Assembly: GCF_964204645.1 (NCBI RefSeq)
Contig: NC_134025.1
Location: 22,040,001 to 22,104,000 of the forward strand
Direction: 5' to 3'
Length of the DNA: 64,000 nucleotides
Origin: Tubulanus polymorphus
Taxonomy: Eukaryota; Nemertea; Palaeonemertea; Tubulaniformes; Tubulanidae
Shown here: positions 1 to 12,400 of the stretch, piece by piece
How positions within the stretch are numbered: the stretch's first letter is position 1
How the letters are laid out: each line of letters starts with the position of its first letter
Position numbers and translations under genes: made by a program
The notes under the pieces: generated by a model
Databases searched by the model: none
The model's input: the letters and a program-made list of their open reading frames with translations, nothing else
What the model was told of the DNA's origin: nothing

Positions 1-27
1 AAAATAATTCAGCCGATTAATACATAC

Positions 28-3000
28 CACTCCAAAGTATAAGTGCTTCCTGCGCTTCTCACCTTCCTGATAAAGGGCAATATATGAACCTTCACTACAA
101 AGTAAGTACCCCGGTACAAATAAATTATTCATCACTAGTGACTAGATATTTATATTTTATATTTAGAAGCGCAGCAAGTTATTTACCTTATGTTGATTTC
201 GTAAACCATGTTGACACCACTTGTCTCAGGCACAGGATCCTGAAATTCAGAATTACACATTATAGCCATTCTCAATATGAAATTTTAATTAAACGGTTTA
301 ATTTTTGTTCAATAAACTTATATATAATTTTAGCCTACCGGTTACCGGGTACCTCAGTTACTCATATTACAAATAAACTGACGAAAGTGAACACATATAA
401 CATATTTTTTTACTCACATGAACTACGGCTAATTTTTCCTTGTCTGGTCTTGATGGAGCCTGAACAATAAAGGAATACAAAGTATGAATATTATTTTCAT
501 TAAATTTGCTCATTTCAAGAGATCTTTTTCAACTTACAGGATTAATGGAGCAAGTTCCATTTTGTGGTCTTGTTGAAGCCTGCAAGAGTTTTTATTAATT
601 ATTGAATTAATTTCTTTATGATGTGTGTTTTTCACCGTTTGATATGAATCGTAGAACTGTTCTTAAACTTACCGTTGTCAAACATTTCTTTTTCCTTCTT
701 TCTAGTTTTTCCTTTTCTTTTTGTTCTTTCAACTTCTGTTTTGAAACCGCATTTGCATATGCATCATCCGCAGTTAGAATGAAATAACGCTTATCATCGC
801 GTTTTCTTTTCTTTTCAGTTGGCATCAGTACGGGATAATCCAGCACATCATTGTCGGGATCAGCTAAGTACATCAAAATTAATCAGTAAGTATATGCAAT
901 TTGTTTGTAATTATATATTATTTATACTGCATATTTACATGGCGAATAAGTATTATCATTATTTTAAAAATGATCTTAACTCTTACCTGGGGATGAGTTA
1001 TTTTCGATCGGGAAGCTATCGATAACTTCAGCTGATGATTTAGTTTTCAAAATTTTCCATGCTGAATACAGTGCATCATTAGTCAAGTCACAGCCTTCGG
1101 TGTATCGTTCTTCAAATTTTTTCTTCATTTCCGAGGAAATGGCTGATTCCATTGCCTTTAAGGCAATGGAATGACCATCGATAGTTATAGGCAGTGTCTA
1201 CAAAATAATATGGTCAACCACTGATTGAGAAGATTATAAAACAATTCACAAATTAAAATATCTCATCCATTTGAAATCATCAATAAAATCTGCAATTATC
1301 ATTTTGAAAAGGATATATTGTGCTTGGACTTGAGAGACTGAAAAAATCAATGATCATGAAAAAGGTTAGAAACTGTAACACACAATGCAACAAACACTCG
1401 AACAGGTCATTAGTCCAAAAACAATCTAAACAAATTAAATTAATCATAAAAAAGTTGAAGTGAAATTAAATCACTATTCACACCTCACGAAATGGTTTTT
1501 CAACTGTTGTCAATACATTAGATGCAGATTCCTAAGTAAAAAGTAATGTGAAGAAAATTTTTTTTTTTCATCTTTACATTTGATAATATATATGGAACTA
1601 GGTTCTCTTAGATATATTTTAGATTTTTGTGCAAGTTTTACGAGAAAAATACCTTCGATAATCCTGAAAATGGATCTTGCATCGTTTCAATTGTAGGATC
1701 TGATACCTATAACCCATTATAAAAAAAAACATGTAGGTACAGTTAACCTCAATTAAGGGCAATACGGGTTACTTATTATTCAGTAACTCACCACATCAGC
1801 AACTCTTGTGCTTGATGGTAAAAAAGCTTCCTTGGGAATGATCTCGGGATTGAATGGAAAAAGACCACATGCTCGAAAACCATTTATAAGGTTCTCCGGG
1901 GTTATACTGAGCCATGTTGGTCTGAAGATCTCAAAGAAACAACTTTTGTTCACTATACGTCCCGGATTTTCGTTATGAAAATTCAAACATAGGCGATTCC
2001 ATGATGCTTTCAATGTCTTAAAGCATGATCTTCAAAGAAAGTGAAACATTAATTAGTCAGTTGAGGTCTAATTTCATTGGAAGATGTATTCTTTAATAAA
2101 ATCTGTAAGAAGTGTGTTTACCGATCTAAAGGTTGCAACCAATGTGAGGTATGTTCTGGTAATTCTAACAGTGTTACTCCATTTTCTCTTGCCAGCTCGA
2201 CCAATTCAAGAAAATTGTGGCTGTTATGTCCATCGGATATCAAAATCTGTGGACGAGCCGCTCCAATAGCAGGTAAAAAATTTTTCTTAAACCAAATCGT
2301 TGCAATTCCCTGTTGAAATCATGAATACATGAAATTTGACAATGCTTTTCACTTCAGGAGCCTGATTCAAAATGTGACTGACAACTAATTACCTGTTTCG
2401 TCCAACCACTCTCCGATACAGAAACTGTCGTACCTGCCGGTGCGTTCATTGTGTCAACTGAGAGTAATGATGCTGCCGTCTTGCCCTTAAAAATAACGTT
2501 AGGGGCCAGCATCTGCCCAGCAGCATTTCCACATGCCATGATCGTAACTGTTTCGCGATTGCCGCTGATTCGAGATTGAACATACTTGCTCCCTTTTCTG
2601 TAAATAAGAGTTTTGAAAATAAAATTTTCATCGTTATAACGTTCATTCCTAAATCTGTTGTTTTATGACTGTGGTATTGAGTTTCTGTATCTGGATGATT
2701 GCTGATAGTCGGAAATTAAAAATACTTCAACAACTCATTAGAATATTGCTGGGCTTAATAACTTGGGTTTGATAAGGGCTATTTATAGACCAACAGTTGA
2801 AGTATTTAAATGATAGGCTAATTTAGTTCAAAGCCTACCGTGCAACAATTTTTCCGGGGACATGAGAAAACTGAACGCCAGTTTCATCGAGATTCCAAAT
2901 ATGCATCGGTTGAGCATTTAGCAATACTTTTGTGGCCGATCTAAAGAACATTCCAACCTTCTTAACATTCATGCACTGATGTCGGATTGCCGCAGTGCCC

Positions 3001-3459
3001 TCTGGCTTTCGGAGTGCAACAGTGGGGTTTCTAGTTTTAAAGCCAGCCCAGAACTGGTCACTCGGGATAATCTAAAAGTAAAATATATATACCAGTATTA
3101 ATTATAAGGGATAAACAACAACCTTTTAGTGAAAATCGTTGGCCTACCTGTTTAAATGGTGTCCCCCTTTTTAAGGCGAGATCACCCGCATATTTCAATA
3201 GATTTCCCTTTGAAAAACCGTAACCGAGGTCTGCACGGTTTTTCGCGAAATCCGCAAGTTTTGATTCATCTGCCTCAGACAGATTCGTCGGTCGACCTAG
3301 TTTCCTTCCTGCAGGAATTTTCCCACTTATTCGGTCATGTAATGTTGATTTTGGTACGCCAAAGTTTTTTGCTGCCGATAATATTGACATCCCATTCTGA
3401 ACAGCCTCAACAGCTTCACCCATTTGCACTTCTGTCCAACGCCGATACACTTTTGACAT
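28..3459 (-). CDS. Intron-rich pogo/Tigger-type transposase-derived gene (partial, 3' end off the window)
   Basis: Twelve coding exons on the minus strand: 3459-3148, 3071-2839, 2597-2393, 2309-2122, 2029-1792, 1706-1653, 1531-1484, 1197-987, 863-673, 579-538, 459-418 and 66-28. All junctions are GT-AG and phase-consistent, giving 601 residues without a stop. The start is the ATG at 3459 (MSKVYRRWT). Residues 8-55 look like a psq-type helix-turn-helix ([20 protein letters not shown]). A DDE_1 catalytic domain follows, with D166 ([10 protein letters not shown]), D276 ([10 protein letters not shown]) and D312 ([10 protein letters not shown]); 35 residues separate the last two acidic positions. 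The C-terminal third is lysine-rich ([25 protein letters not shown]) and ends in three short phase-0 exons. In the pogo/Tigger family such proteins bind and cut transposon ends, or act as domesticated DNA-binding factors. No frameshift or stop is visible. The many introns and the absence of obvious flanking terminal repeats favour a domesticated gene or an old intron-bearing family. The final exons, especially 66-28, are less certain than the transposase core. Confidence 0.85.
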
Positions 3460-5068
3460 ACTTAAAAATAAAAAACATTGTAAATATCATGTTGATTATA
3501 AAAATAATAATAAAATGAATTCATTTTCTTTTATAAATAAGCCTTAATTATTTTCCTTAGTAAATATCATCACATGTTATTAGTTACAACCTGATCTCAG
3601 AATGGCATTTTCATAATTTAGGCCTACTGATAACTGTGTTATGGAGACTAGGTTATAGGCCTAGGCTCTGGGGCTAAAATGATGAATCAATTTGCATTTG
3701 TTTTCAGTATGCACTCTTTTGTGACAGTTATCTCAGAAAAAGGCCTGTTTGATGATAGACTACCGAGAAAACACACACAAATACCATCTATACATAAATT
3801 CGGAACTTCCGAAATTACGTGAACGAGCCAGAATAACCGGGTATACGATATCCGAAATTATGTGTAGGCGAGCGAGTTTCTAAAAATCGCTGATATTTCA
3901 TCAATGACCGTATTCCAATAGCGAATGAATGTTTATAAACAAACTTTTTACTTCCTAGAACTTCTTAGTAGTGTTTACATAACAGCTGGCCGCGAAATGC
4001 CGTAAAAATGGGGCAATCAATAATGTACTTACATGACCGATTTTTATCTCCTGCTTCGCTGGTTTCGTGTGCCGGGAAGAAATGCGTACTACGTCATCAA
4101 AACGGCGCGGATTTCCGTGGAATTCCCAGGAAATACCAACCTACCTCCCCTTTTTCAAATTTAAGCTCGTCCGAATAGGTATTCCCTCTACGCGACTGCT
4201 GAGAGGCCGTAGAAGAAAACTTCCGAAATTACGTGGTCTTCCGAAATTACGTGGAGTTACCCTAATCGAAAGAAAAAGTACACGATGTTTCTCTTACATG
4301 AGAACATACTGCACTGCGTATGCTTATTCTAAAATTAAAATGCATCAGTTTTCAGGTAAGGACGACAAAAACGTTTTCTGAAATAGGGCACCCTAAAAGT
4401 TCACATGATCTATCAACACACGCTCATTGGGCTAAGAATTATTTTTCTGTTGCGTCGATAGTTGCTGCACACGGGCGACTGATGAGTGATTTAACTGCAA
4501 CTCGCAATTTTCCATTGCACTATATCGAACATGTTTGCGCTCGAAAAAAAAACTGTTCGGACCCTGTAGGCCGGAGTAGAGAATAGGCAACTAGTGGGAT
4601 ACAGCTTGCGATGAGACCAGCTTGCGGCCTACCATATGCCGCCAGTTGCTGATAACCCCAGTACCTGTCACCCTGTAGTCCGACAATTGTTTGCCGTTCG
4701 TGTTCAAGAAATGCATTTAGGCTATGGATTTTAACTCACAATTTCTCATGCGGACAAGTACAAAGGGAAATAGACAGTTCATCATAGGCCCAATTTATTC
4801 ACTTGATATGAAATTCATTAAAGTAAACATCTGTGGGTCGGAACTCAAGCAGTCATCCTAGTGCGCAGAGATAACTAAATTCACCATATCATATCGCATT
4901 TTGTTCGGTTAATATCTTACGTGTTTGGCCAAAATCCCAGTTATGAATGGAAAATAACGTATTAGTATACATATACATGTATATAAATGATATATAGACA
5001 CTTGTGAAAATCTCTTTTGAGATTATTCAAAAGTTGTAACCTAGTTATGTCCATTTAGGAATTCCATA

Positions 5069-5130
5069 CAACCTAACGCCAACCCTAACCTATAGCCTAA
5101 ATCATACCCTACACCTAACCCTAAAATCTT
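5069..5130 (+). repeat. Degenerate CCCTAA-like (telomere-like) tract
   Basis: Several CCTAA/CCCTAA words (for example aaccctaacctatagcctaa and cctacacctaaccctaaaa) occur within about 60 bp. They match the C-rich strand of the ancestral animal telomere repeat, but imperfectly and without a long array. It could be an old interstitial telomeric fragment or simply low-complexity sequence. Confidence 0.4.
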
Positions 5131-5258
5131 ATTCAGACCTTTTTACTGATCGTAATTGAAGACATCTATTTCTAGAAATATATATATTGGGAAAACAGTG
5201 TTTACTAGAATGATGTCAAGTTTGGCAAAACATCCACTTTCTTATTCATTTGGGTTTT

Positions 5259-5722
5259 CAGGCACGGATCCAGACAGATACAGACGGATGCAGCACGTGC
5301 GGTAGTCGCAGTTTTTAAATGCCCTTGAAAAATTTATGTTTTGGGAAAAAAGTAAAGGGCACACAATTTGTGCGCCATAGAAAATAATTGCCTTTCTGTA
5401 CTAGGCCTAAAGCAAAATGTGAATGATATAAATTGCCCAAAATCATAAAAGGCAATCTAAGACATTTTTTTTTACTCAAAAGGGGCACTATTCTAAAAGA
5501 AACATTATTGTTGCTCTATAAATTTAATCGAAAAAGGGCAAATTTCGCCAAAAATCTAAAAAAGGCACAAGCAAATTGAATGTGAAGGCAAATTTAGTGG
5601 CATGATACCAATGAATGGCACTCAAACTCAAACTCGCTTGCTGGGCATTAAGGGCCCTTTTCAAAGTTGGTGCCCTTTCTTCACTGTGCTATAGTCACTG
5701 TATGGCCCTGGATCCGCGCCTG
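5259..5722. mobile_element. Non-autonomous DNA element with hAT-like terminal inverted repeats
   Basis: The left end reads caggcacggatccag and the right end ctggatccgcgcctg. These are inverted copies of about 15 bp with one mismatch, and the consensus CAGGCGCGGATCCAG is of the hAT type. A subterminal cacgtgcggtagtcgcag motif is shared with the element at 20281-20497. No transposase is encoded inside. A clean target-site duplication is not visible, which is consistent with age. Confidence 0.6.
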
Positions 5723-6790
5723 GATTTTTCACTTGAAATGGGTAGTTTTAGGTCACCTTCCTATTTTACTTATGTTGTGCTAATATCAGTATTACTATTA
5801 CTTAGGATTAGATTATGTTTAGGTTCATAAGCACCATAAGGGACACCTAAACTACAATTACTTCGCGTGATTTTTTGTTATTTTGGAGGTCAAAGATTTT
5901 GACATTGGATTGCCTTTTTACTTTCCTTTTATTTTAACTTACCTTCGACATGTTTCGGACTATTTAACAGTGATCTGGTCGAGGGAAATTCTGTTCTCAA
6001 TGTCAGATATCAGTCATTGATGCCTGGTATTTAACAGCAATCGGTATTTATTGTAGAATCGGTTGATATCGACAAATTACAGGTGTAAAGATGACAAAAA
6101 AAGGAACTGAAAAAACTCCAGACTCCTTGACATAGAATGTCAACTATGTATAGATGCAGCTGTAATTAAAATGTCAGTCGATTGCCAGTGTAGGAATTAA
6201 GTCCGGTTCCGCATTATTTACTTCACACTGTCGGGTACACCGGCGGGGCCTCTAGAATTCGTGAAAACATTTTAGTTATCTCATATAATAATAGAACATT
6301 CGAATTGAGAATACTTTTCTCTCTGTCTCCAGTCCGAATACAACCAGCTTAAATACTAATATATAGACTATTCTCAGTGTCTTCAATGGCTAATCTGTAA
6401 AAAAACAGTGGTTTCTCATGTTTGCTTGAAGCCGAATATGTTTCTTTCTGTCAACCAGCTAGAATATTCTCCAATGCTGCCTAAATAATTATTGAGGAAA
6501 ACTAGGGTTTGCCAGAAGTGACCTGAGAGGGTCTGATGACACAGCAGCAGTAGATGTGGAACAACACGCTTCCAAACAAAAGCCAGGGCCGTAGTGATGT
6601 TGGTCATTGACAGTGGATACGCTATTCGAACAAGACACTTCTTCAATGCAAGGACACTAAAATTTCCCATGAAAAATGTCTAGCGAAGACTGGAAACTAT
6701 CTGCGTTCAACAGCTTGATGTCAGATACACACAACTTCATAAATGAAGATAGACATATCCGGTATAAAGAAACTCTATTTCTTAATTCTA

Positions 6791-6796
6791 TTTATT
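6791..6796 (-). terminator. Polyadenylation signal of TMEM223
   Basis: An AATAAA hexamer on the minus strand lies 67 bp past the TMEM223 stop codon. It is the first canonical signal downstream. Confidence 0.6.
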
Positions 6797-6862
6797 TCAA
6801 ACAAAAAATACACAATAATGAATTTGCGGCACACGGTTGCTAAAAATTAAATGAACCATCAA

Positions 6863-9094
6863 TCACCACACTCTTTTAATTCCAACAGCATAATCATAAA
6901 GTTTGGTATTTGTAAAAGTACCAGATTTGTCTATGAGGAAAAACATATAACGGTCTTTTATTTTCATAGCTATTTGATTTTCCTTGCCGATCCGCGAATG
7001 TAAACAAGTCACGTGCTCCAACGGCACCGTCATCGTTCTTTTTCTTGCCGCGAACGAGTACGTTTCGATCATCACAGACTTTCCTCCTTTCAACAAATAA
7101 AGTCGGTGTATAGTCCTCAAAGGATAGATAATGCTTATCGCGAGACAAATGTAACCTAAATAAGAACAATAAGTTATAATATAAGTTACGACAATCACTT
7201 TCGAAACCATGCATTTTCCAATTCATGTGGGTCAGATTTCGTTGCCTAACTCCCCCAGTCAGCAAATATGGTAGAGTTATTCTTCATAATGCTACTAGTG
7301 TTGGGACCAATGGAAAACATAGCGTTATAAAGAATGATATTTTCATCGAATTTGTGTTGGATCGGGCAAATGTGTTATCTGAAAAATGTTGCCAATAAGT
7401 GAGCAATGGCATTAAAAAGATGGTGTAATAACGAACTTTTTACTGTATATAAGCATTAGCCTATTACATAAATGGAAGAAATTTCAAGACCACCTCTAGA
7501 ATATGTCATAAATGGTAGACAATTTCAAAACTACAAGTATTGTGATTAACAGATCATTAGTACCTAAAAATCTCAGTACTGGTATTGATCTTAAGCCATG
7601 TGTCGAACAAAATATGTCATTGACCTAAAATGAGTATCGCACCAGCTGGTTATTAAGAGCCAGGTTTGTCTAAATGTTCATTTCATGTTTAAATGCTTAA
7701 TCGATTTCCCATTTAAAACAACTCAATTGGTAAAATTATGTCATTGCATATACATGTACAGTCACGTACTACAGTCAACGGGTGCTTAAGGTGATTCACT
7801 GAAAGTAACCACAAACGACCTCATATGTTGTTTTTCTGGAAATCGGTAACATTTTTAAGGACAAGCTATCTTGTAGTTTCATTTTCCAGAGGTGCAGTCT
7901 TACAGTGGAACCTTGTTGTAATGAACTCAATGCAACGATTCATCAGACTATAACAACTATAGAATTTCGTCCCAAGTAAGACAATTCCACTAATTTCATA
8001 CTGGATATAACGATTTATCGGTTATAGCTAACATATGAACTTGTCCCGTGAAGTTCACTGTAACGAGGCTCCACTGTAAACCCCACTTAATCCAGATCAT
8101 CATTTCTGGTCCAGGAGACAGAGACTTTTTTTTCTTTGAATATCACGTTTTTGAAGAAATTAAGTCTATTCGCCACGGCAATATTTAGAACCTGTTCAAA
8201 ATTGGCATTTGGCCGCAGCAATAAAAAATTGCTTCCAACGTACCTGGGAGAAATCTGGATTATTAATCATTTATGTTCCAACTAACAGCGTCTGGTTTAG
8301 AGCAAAATCTGAATAGCCTAAAGTATATCTTACTAACATCGGAAACTAATTTGAAGGATCACCATTCATAATACAGTATCAATCAACAAAAATTTTGATG
8401 AATATCCGTACTGAAATTACAGATTTATCTTACCTAGCGATAAGCACAATCCAGTTATACCATTGCGATACATGTTTTTGCCCAAATTGATTTTCTTCCA
8501 CCAAGGAAGGCTGTCTTGATCGGCGCTGGAGGTTTCGAGGCTGGGGGTTGAATTGACATCTATCAAGTTATTATACGAAAAATGCGCCAGATACATCCAG
8601 AATATGAATTGCGCAATACCGAACAATCCTAATACTTTGTATAGTCGTTCGTTATCGTAACGGAATAGGAGAACATCTTGGCTGACATTAGGATCGATTT
8701 CGAAAGGAGCTTTGCCCGTCATTCTTCTTTTAGTTGCTGAACCGATAGTAGCGTAAATGCTCTTTCCATTATTGATGGGCGAAAAAAATCCAAAATTCAT
8801 CTTCCGTGGTATGCTTCCCGAAATGAACATTAATCTGTTAGTGATTCCAGCAATAGTTTTACTGGAAAATTTTTGGTTGTTTATAGTATGAAAAGAATTA
8901 CGACTAACATCTTTAGCAACAAAAACAGTCTCCAATTTAGACAAGAAAAGCTGACCCCGCTGGATACACTGTGGTGGTGGTGAATGAACCACAGCAGAGC
9001 CAAAAGAGTTTATTTGGGTGCTGCCAATTTTTGTGAAAACTTGATTCCGTCTTATCAAGTTTACAGAACAATGTAGTAGTAGGTTCCCGGACAT
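6863..9094 (-). CDS. TMEM223: Transmembrane protein 223 (mitochondrial complex IV assembly factor)
   Basis: Two coding exons, 9094-8434 and 7155-6863, join in phase 1 to give 317 residues. The start is the ATG at 9094 (MSGNLLLHCSVNLIRRNQVF); the basic, hydroxylated, acid-poor N-terminus suits a mitochondrial targeting sequence. The TMEM223 signature FRYDNERLYKVLGLFG lies at about 145-159. Transmembrane segments are expected at about 153-172 and 212-233. A conserved soluble tail carries LLKGGKSVMIETYSF and PLEHVTCLHSR. The human protein is an inner-membrane factor linked to COX1 translation and complex IV assembly. The protein is longer than human TMEM223 (about 200 residues) because of an extended N-terminal leader. 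The single intron contains a TA-flanked repeat (7903-8076). The gene is head-to-head with PPP1R21 across about 400 bp. Confidence 0.9.
7903..8076. mobile_element. Short element with pogo-like ends, in the TMEM223 intron
   Basis: It starts cagtggaaccttgttgtaat and ends in the inverted equivalent gttcactgtaacgaggct followed by ccactg, and it is flanked on both sides by TA. The termini and the TA duplication are those of pogo/Tigger or other Tc1-mariner non-autonomous elements. Copies with the same inner sequence (tttcatactggatataacg) lie at 18177-18365. Confidence 0.75.
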
Positions 9095-9494
9095 TATGAT
9101 AGCTACTTTTAATGGGTTTTAAGCGCTTTAAAGTGTCGTGAAATCAGTTTTCGTGAAATCAGTGGGCGCGGCCATATTGGGTACCTGTAACTTTGTAACA
9201 ACTACGCGAAAAGATGTTTAGTAGAGTTTTAGATATTAGCCATTGAAGAACAATTTAGATCAATTTGAGGTATTTATAATCATGATTAACTTATGCATTT
9301 CATAAACTATCTAATCGAATAGACGAACTCTCGTTAATCTACACGAAAGAAAGCTTCCTATATTCCTCTACAGTCCATTATCCGGCAAATAGTTCTCTGT
9401 GGTTGCAAGGCACCGAACGCCAAGGTTAAGGCGACAGCCCCAATTTTTCATTTACCAAGTAGTACCTGTCACATAAAATTATAGAAGAAAAACC
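9095..9494. promoter_or_regulatory. Likely bidirectional promoter of TMEM223 and PPP1R21
   Basis: Only 400 bp separate the two divergent start codons. No TATA box is obvious for either gene. This is an inference from arrangement: head-to-head housekeeping genes at this distance usually share a promoter. Confidence 0.5.
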
Positions 9495-12400
9495 ATGTCC
9501 GATCTACCTGGAAAGTATCAAAAGCTGGCAACTGAATATTCTAAGGTTGGTTGATTTATTATACTTACTGCATGTTTGTATGTAATTCAGGATATTTGTG
9601 ACTTGTGTAGTAAATTAAAGATTTAAGACTTGGACTAACTAAGTCTAAGTAGTAGTAGATTTCTTTTTTTGTGTTGTGGGTCCTCCCCCTGCCAGTGCCA
9701 GAGATTCGAACCTGAGGGCCTCACTTCACCAAGCCATGGCATGAATTCCTCCCACACATAAGACTGGGCGCGCAGGTTTGCCGCATGAAAAACTTGCTGC
9801 ACCAATCAGATTGCTTGTTAATCGCTGATAAATATGAGGCGAATTTCACGGAAGAATGACATCATCTAAGCTTCGCACTCGGTCTAGTGTGGCAGGGTTT
9901 CATACCATAGTCTCGATAATAATAATCTTTTAATACTGGAAAAATAAGTGGTAGGCCTAATCCACGAGGGATACATATTCTTGTTCTCCATCATAGGGCC
10001 CTACGCCATTTATCTATGAAATTACCCAAGTTCCAAAAATGAATTTACCCATGATACAATGGGCGTCCCTCGTCTCACTATACTATAGGCCTACAGAAAG
10101 GCAGGAAACAATCCTATCACTGTAATGCTTAGTTTAAGTCACCCGTTTAAGTCAGGACAGCTCGTACCTGCGCTTTTCGATCCAAATGAATGGCGACTTA
10201 TGAATATAGAGGCCTGATTTTGTGATTTGCAGACAAGCTGTAGCTTACTGGCTCCTACTATGCCATTGTTCGTTATTGACGTTTGTGGTTTTTTTTTATT
10301 TCTCCCTCAACTAGTTAAGAGCACAAATACCAGTTTTAAAGAAGGCTGTAATTGAAGAACAAGGAAAAGCTGAAGAACTGAAGGTAACCTTTTAAGACTT
10401 TGCAATATCTTTTTATCTCAGACTGGTAATCGTTTGTGGTCTTACTGCTGAGTAAAGTGTTTAGGTTAGTTTATATTCCAAAGTTGCACTAGTATTAGGC
10501 CTACTAAGTTATGGTTAGCCTACTGAGCTGAATCACGCAGATCCAAGTGCCAGATATACCGGTATCGATCTATCATATTTGGCGGTTCAATTTTGCGGAG
10601 ATTGCATCATTTGATAGTAGATTTTCATTAAAAACCTATGTTTTTTCTATGGTGCCTGCTTGAGCTGCTCCAGTTAGTTTCCTTATCATCAGTGGTGTGG
10701 TAAGCTTTGATAATCGGGTGGACTATGCCAACTGGAGTTTTGTGAAAATACCTGATTCTAAAACTAAACCACAGACTGACTAAAGCTCCCCCCAGCTCAC
10801 GGGCCTATTTGTAATTACTTATCTAAACCTACTCTAAGAAGAGTCCTGAACAAGCCAGATTTTCCTTTAGTAAAAAATGGAAACAATTATTTCATCATTT
10901 TTCCTTTCAGGATAGCATAAAAAGCAAAGATCAATCTATTCGCAAATATGAGCAAGAAATTGATAGTTTATCATTCCGTAACCAGCAACTTTCAAAACGC
11001 GTGCTGGTGCTACAAGATGAATTGGAAGAATCGCAAAGTAAAGGAAAAAAGGGGAAGGTATAACAACTTAAAAGCTTATTTTAGATAGGCCTAAATTTTT
11101 CCATAAAAATTTTTCATAAAATTTGTGTTTATCAGACTCCTCCAAACTAAATACTGACTAAGTCAGTACCTACCATAGACTGTTTATGTTTATATTTTAT
11201 CATATTTTCTGTATCCCTGTGTGACAATGCTGAACAGACTTCGACACCTAAAACTCTATTGACTTTAAAATTATGTTTCATTGATTTCCAGCATAAAAAC
11301 TCCGACCCTCCGCCCATGGGCTTTCCTGCAGACACATCAGTTATTGGACAAGAGTTACAGAGTAAAATTGAAGAAAATGCAAGACTCCACAAACAGGTAG
11401 GCCTACATAAGCGATTATATACATGCATGTGTACTCTATATAGGTAATGCATAGTACATGCATAGGTTAGAAAGGCATGATAACCAGGTCACTAATGATA
11501 TTCTCTAACTGTTCCCGATTTCTCATTTCTAAATCAAGAGTAAATTTGGTAATATTTTTAGGTGTACGAATCTGATCAGGAGTATAAACAAGTCGTCGAC
11601 GAATTACGAGATCGACAAAGCATCCTCGAACGAGAAACGAGCACGCATCAAGAAGTCATTAGGTCAATGGTCGAAAAACACAAATCCACCGTCGACAAAT
11701 TACAGGAAGAAAAAGCGATGTTAGAGGTGCGTGTTCGTGACCGATGGTTCAGGAAAAGTTATTTTCAGTTCATGTCGATGTCATGTTATTTTGAATTTTA
11801 TTTGAAATGCACGATTTCGTTCGTACAGGTAAAATACCAAGCCCAAGACAAGGAAGTGAGAGAATGTAAATTGCGTGCTGAATTAGCGTACGTTTTCTAT
11901 TGTTTATTATTTAATATTACCGTCGTCATTTGAACTCCATAATGCATTCGTCAGGGTGGCCACTTACGGGTAACTGGAATATTTTGAGATTTCTATATCG
12001 TGCGTAAAATCGAACAGTTTCCGTCTCTGTTGTACGTTTGACTGTGTTAATTCATTTAATTCTTTCCGGATCGAGTCAGGGAAAATAACCTGCATGTCAG
12101 AAAAAAGTCAGGGACTCAAATAAAAGTGGCCACCCAGTCTGTACACCGATTCACGTACGATGCTTTTTCTTGTTTTAAATATGCACAGTGAGCAACGGTT
12201 GGAACAAGTGCAAAGAGAGCTGCAAACAAAATTAGGAGTCGCTTCGAAAATCATCCGAGATAAATTGCCCTTCAATGATACTCGTAAGTGCGTAACGAGG
12301 AGCCTTGAACGCTACTGTGGTGATCAAGGAATTACTGGGCTCAGTTTCACGAAAAAGTTTAAGCCTAAAACGGTTAAGTTTGAATTGTTGTCCTCATTGA

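Larger units (their letters stand above)
3460..6862. other. Gene-free stretch between the transposase-like gene and TMEM223
   Basis: No coding exon with family similarity or consistent splice sites was recognised on either strand. A minus ORF at 6416-6670 (84 codons) has no recognisable domain. The interval holds a degenerate CCCTAA-like tract near 5069 and a short element with hAT-like terminal repeats at 5259-5722. The rest is AT-rich unique-looking sequence. Confidence 0.6.

Noticed and set aside
6416-6670. 84-codon minus-strand ORF between 6.4 and 6.7 kb
   Set aside because: No recognisable domain, no splice or start context, and the alternative frames look equally random.
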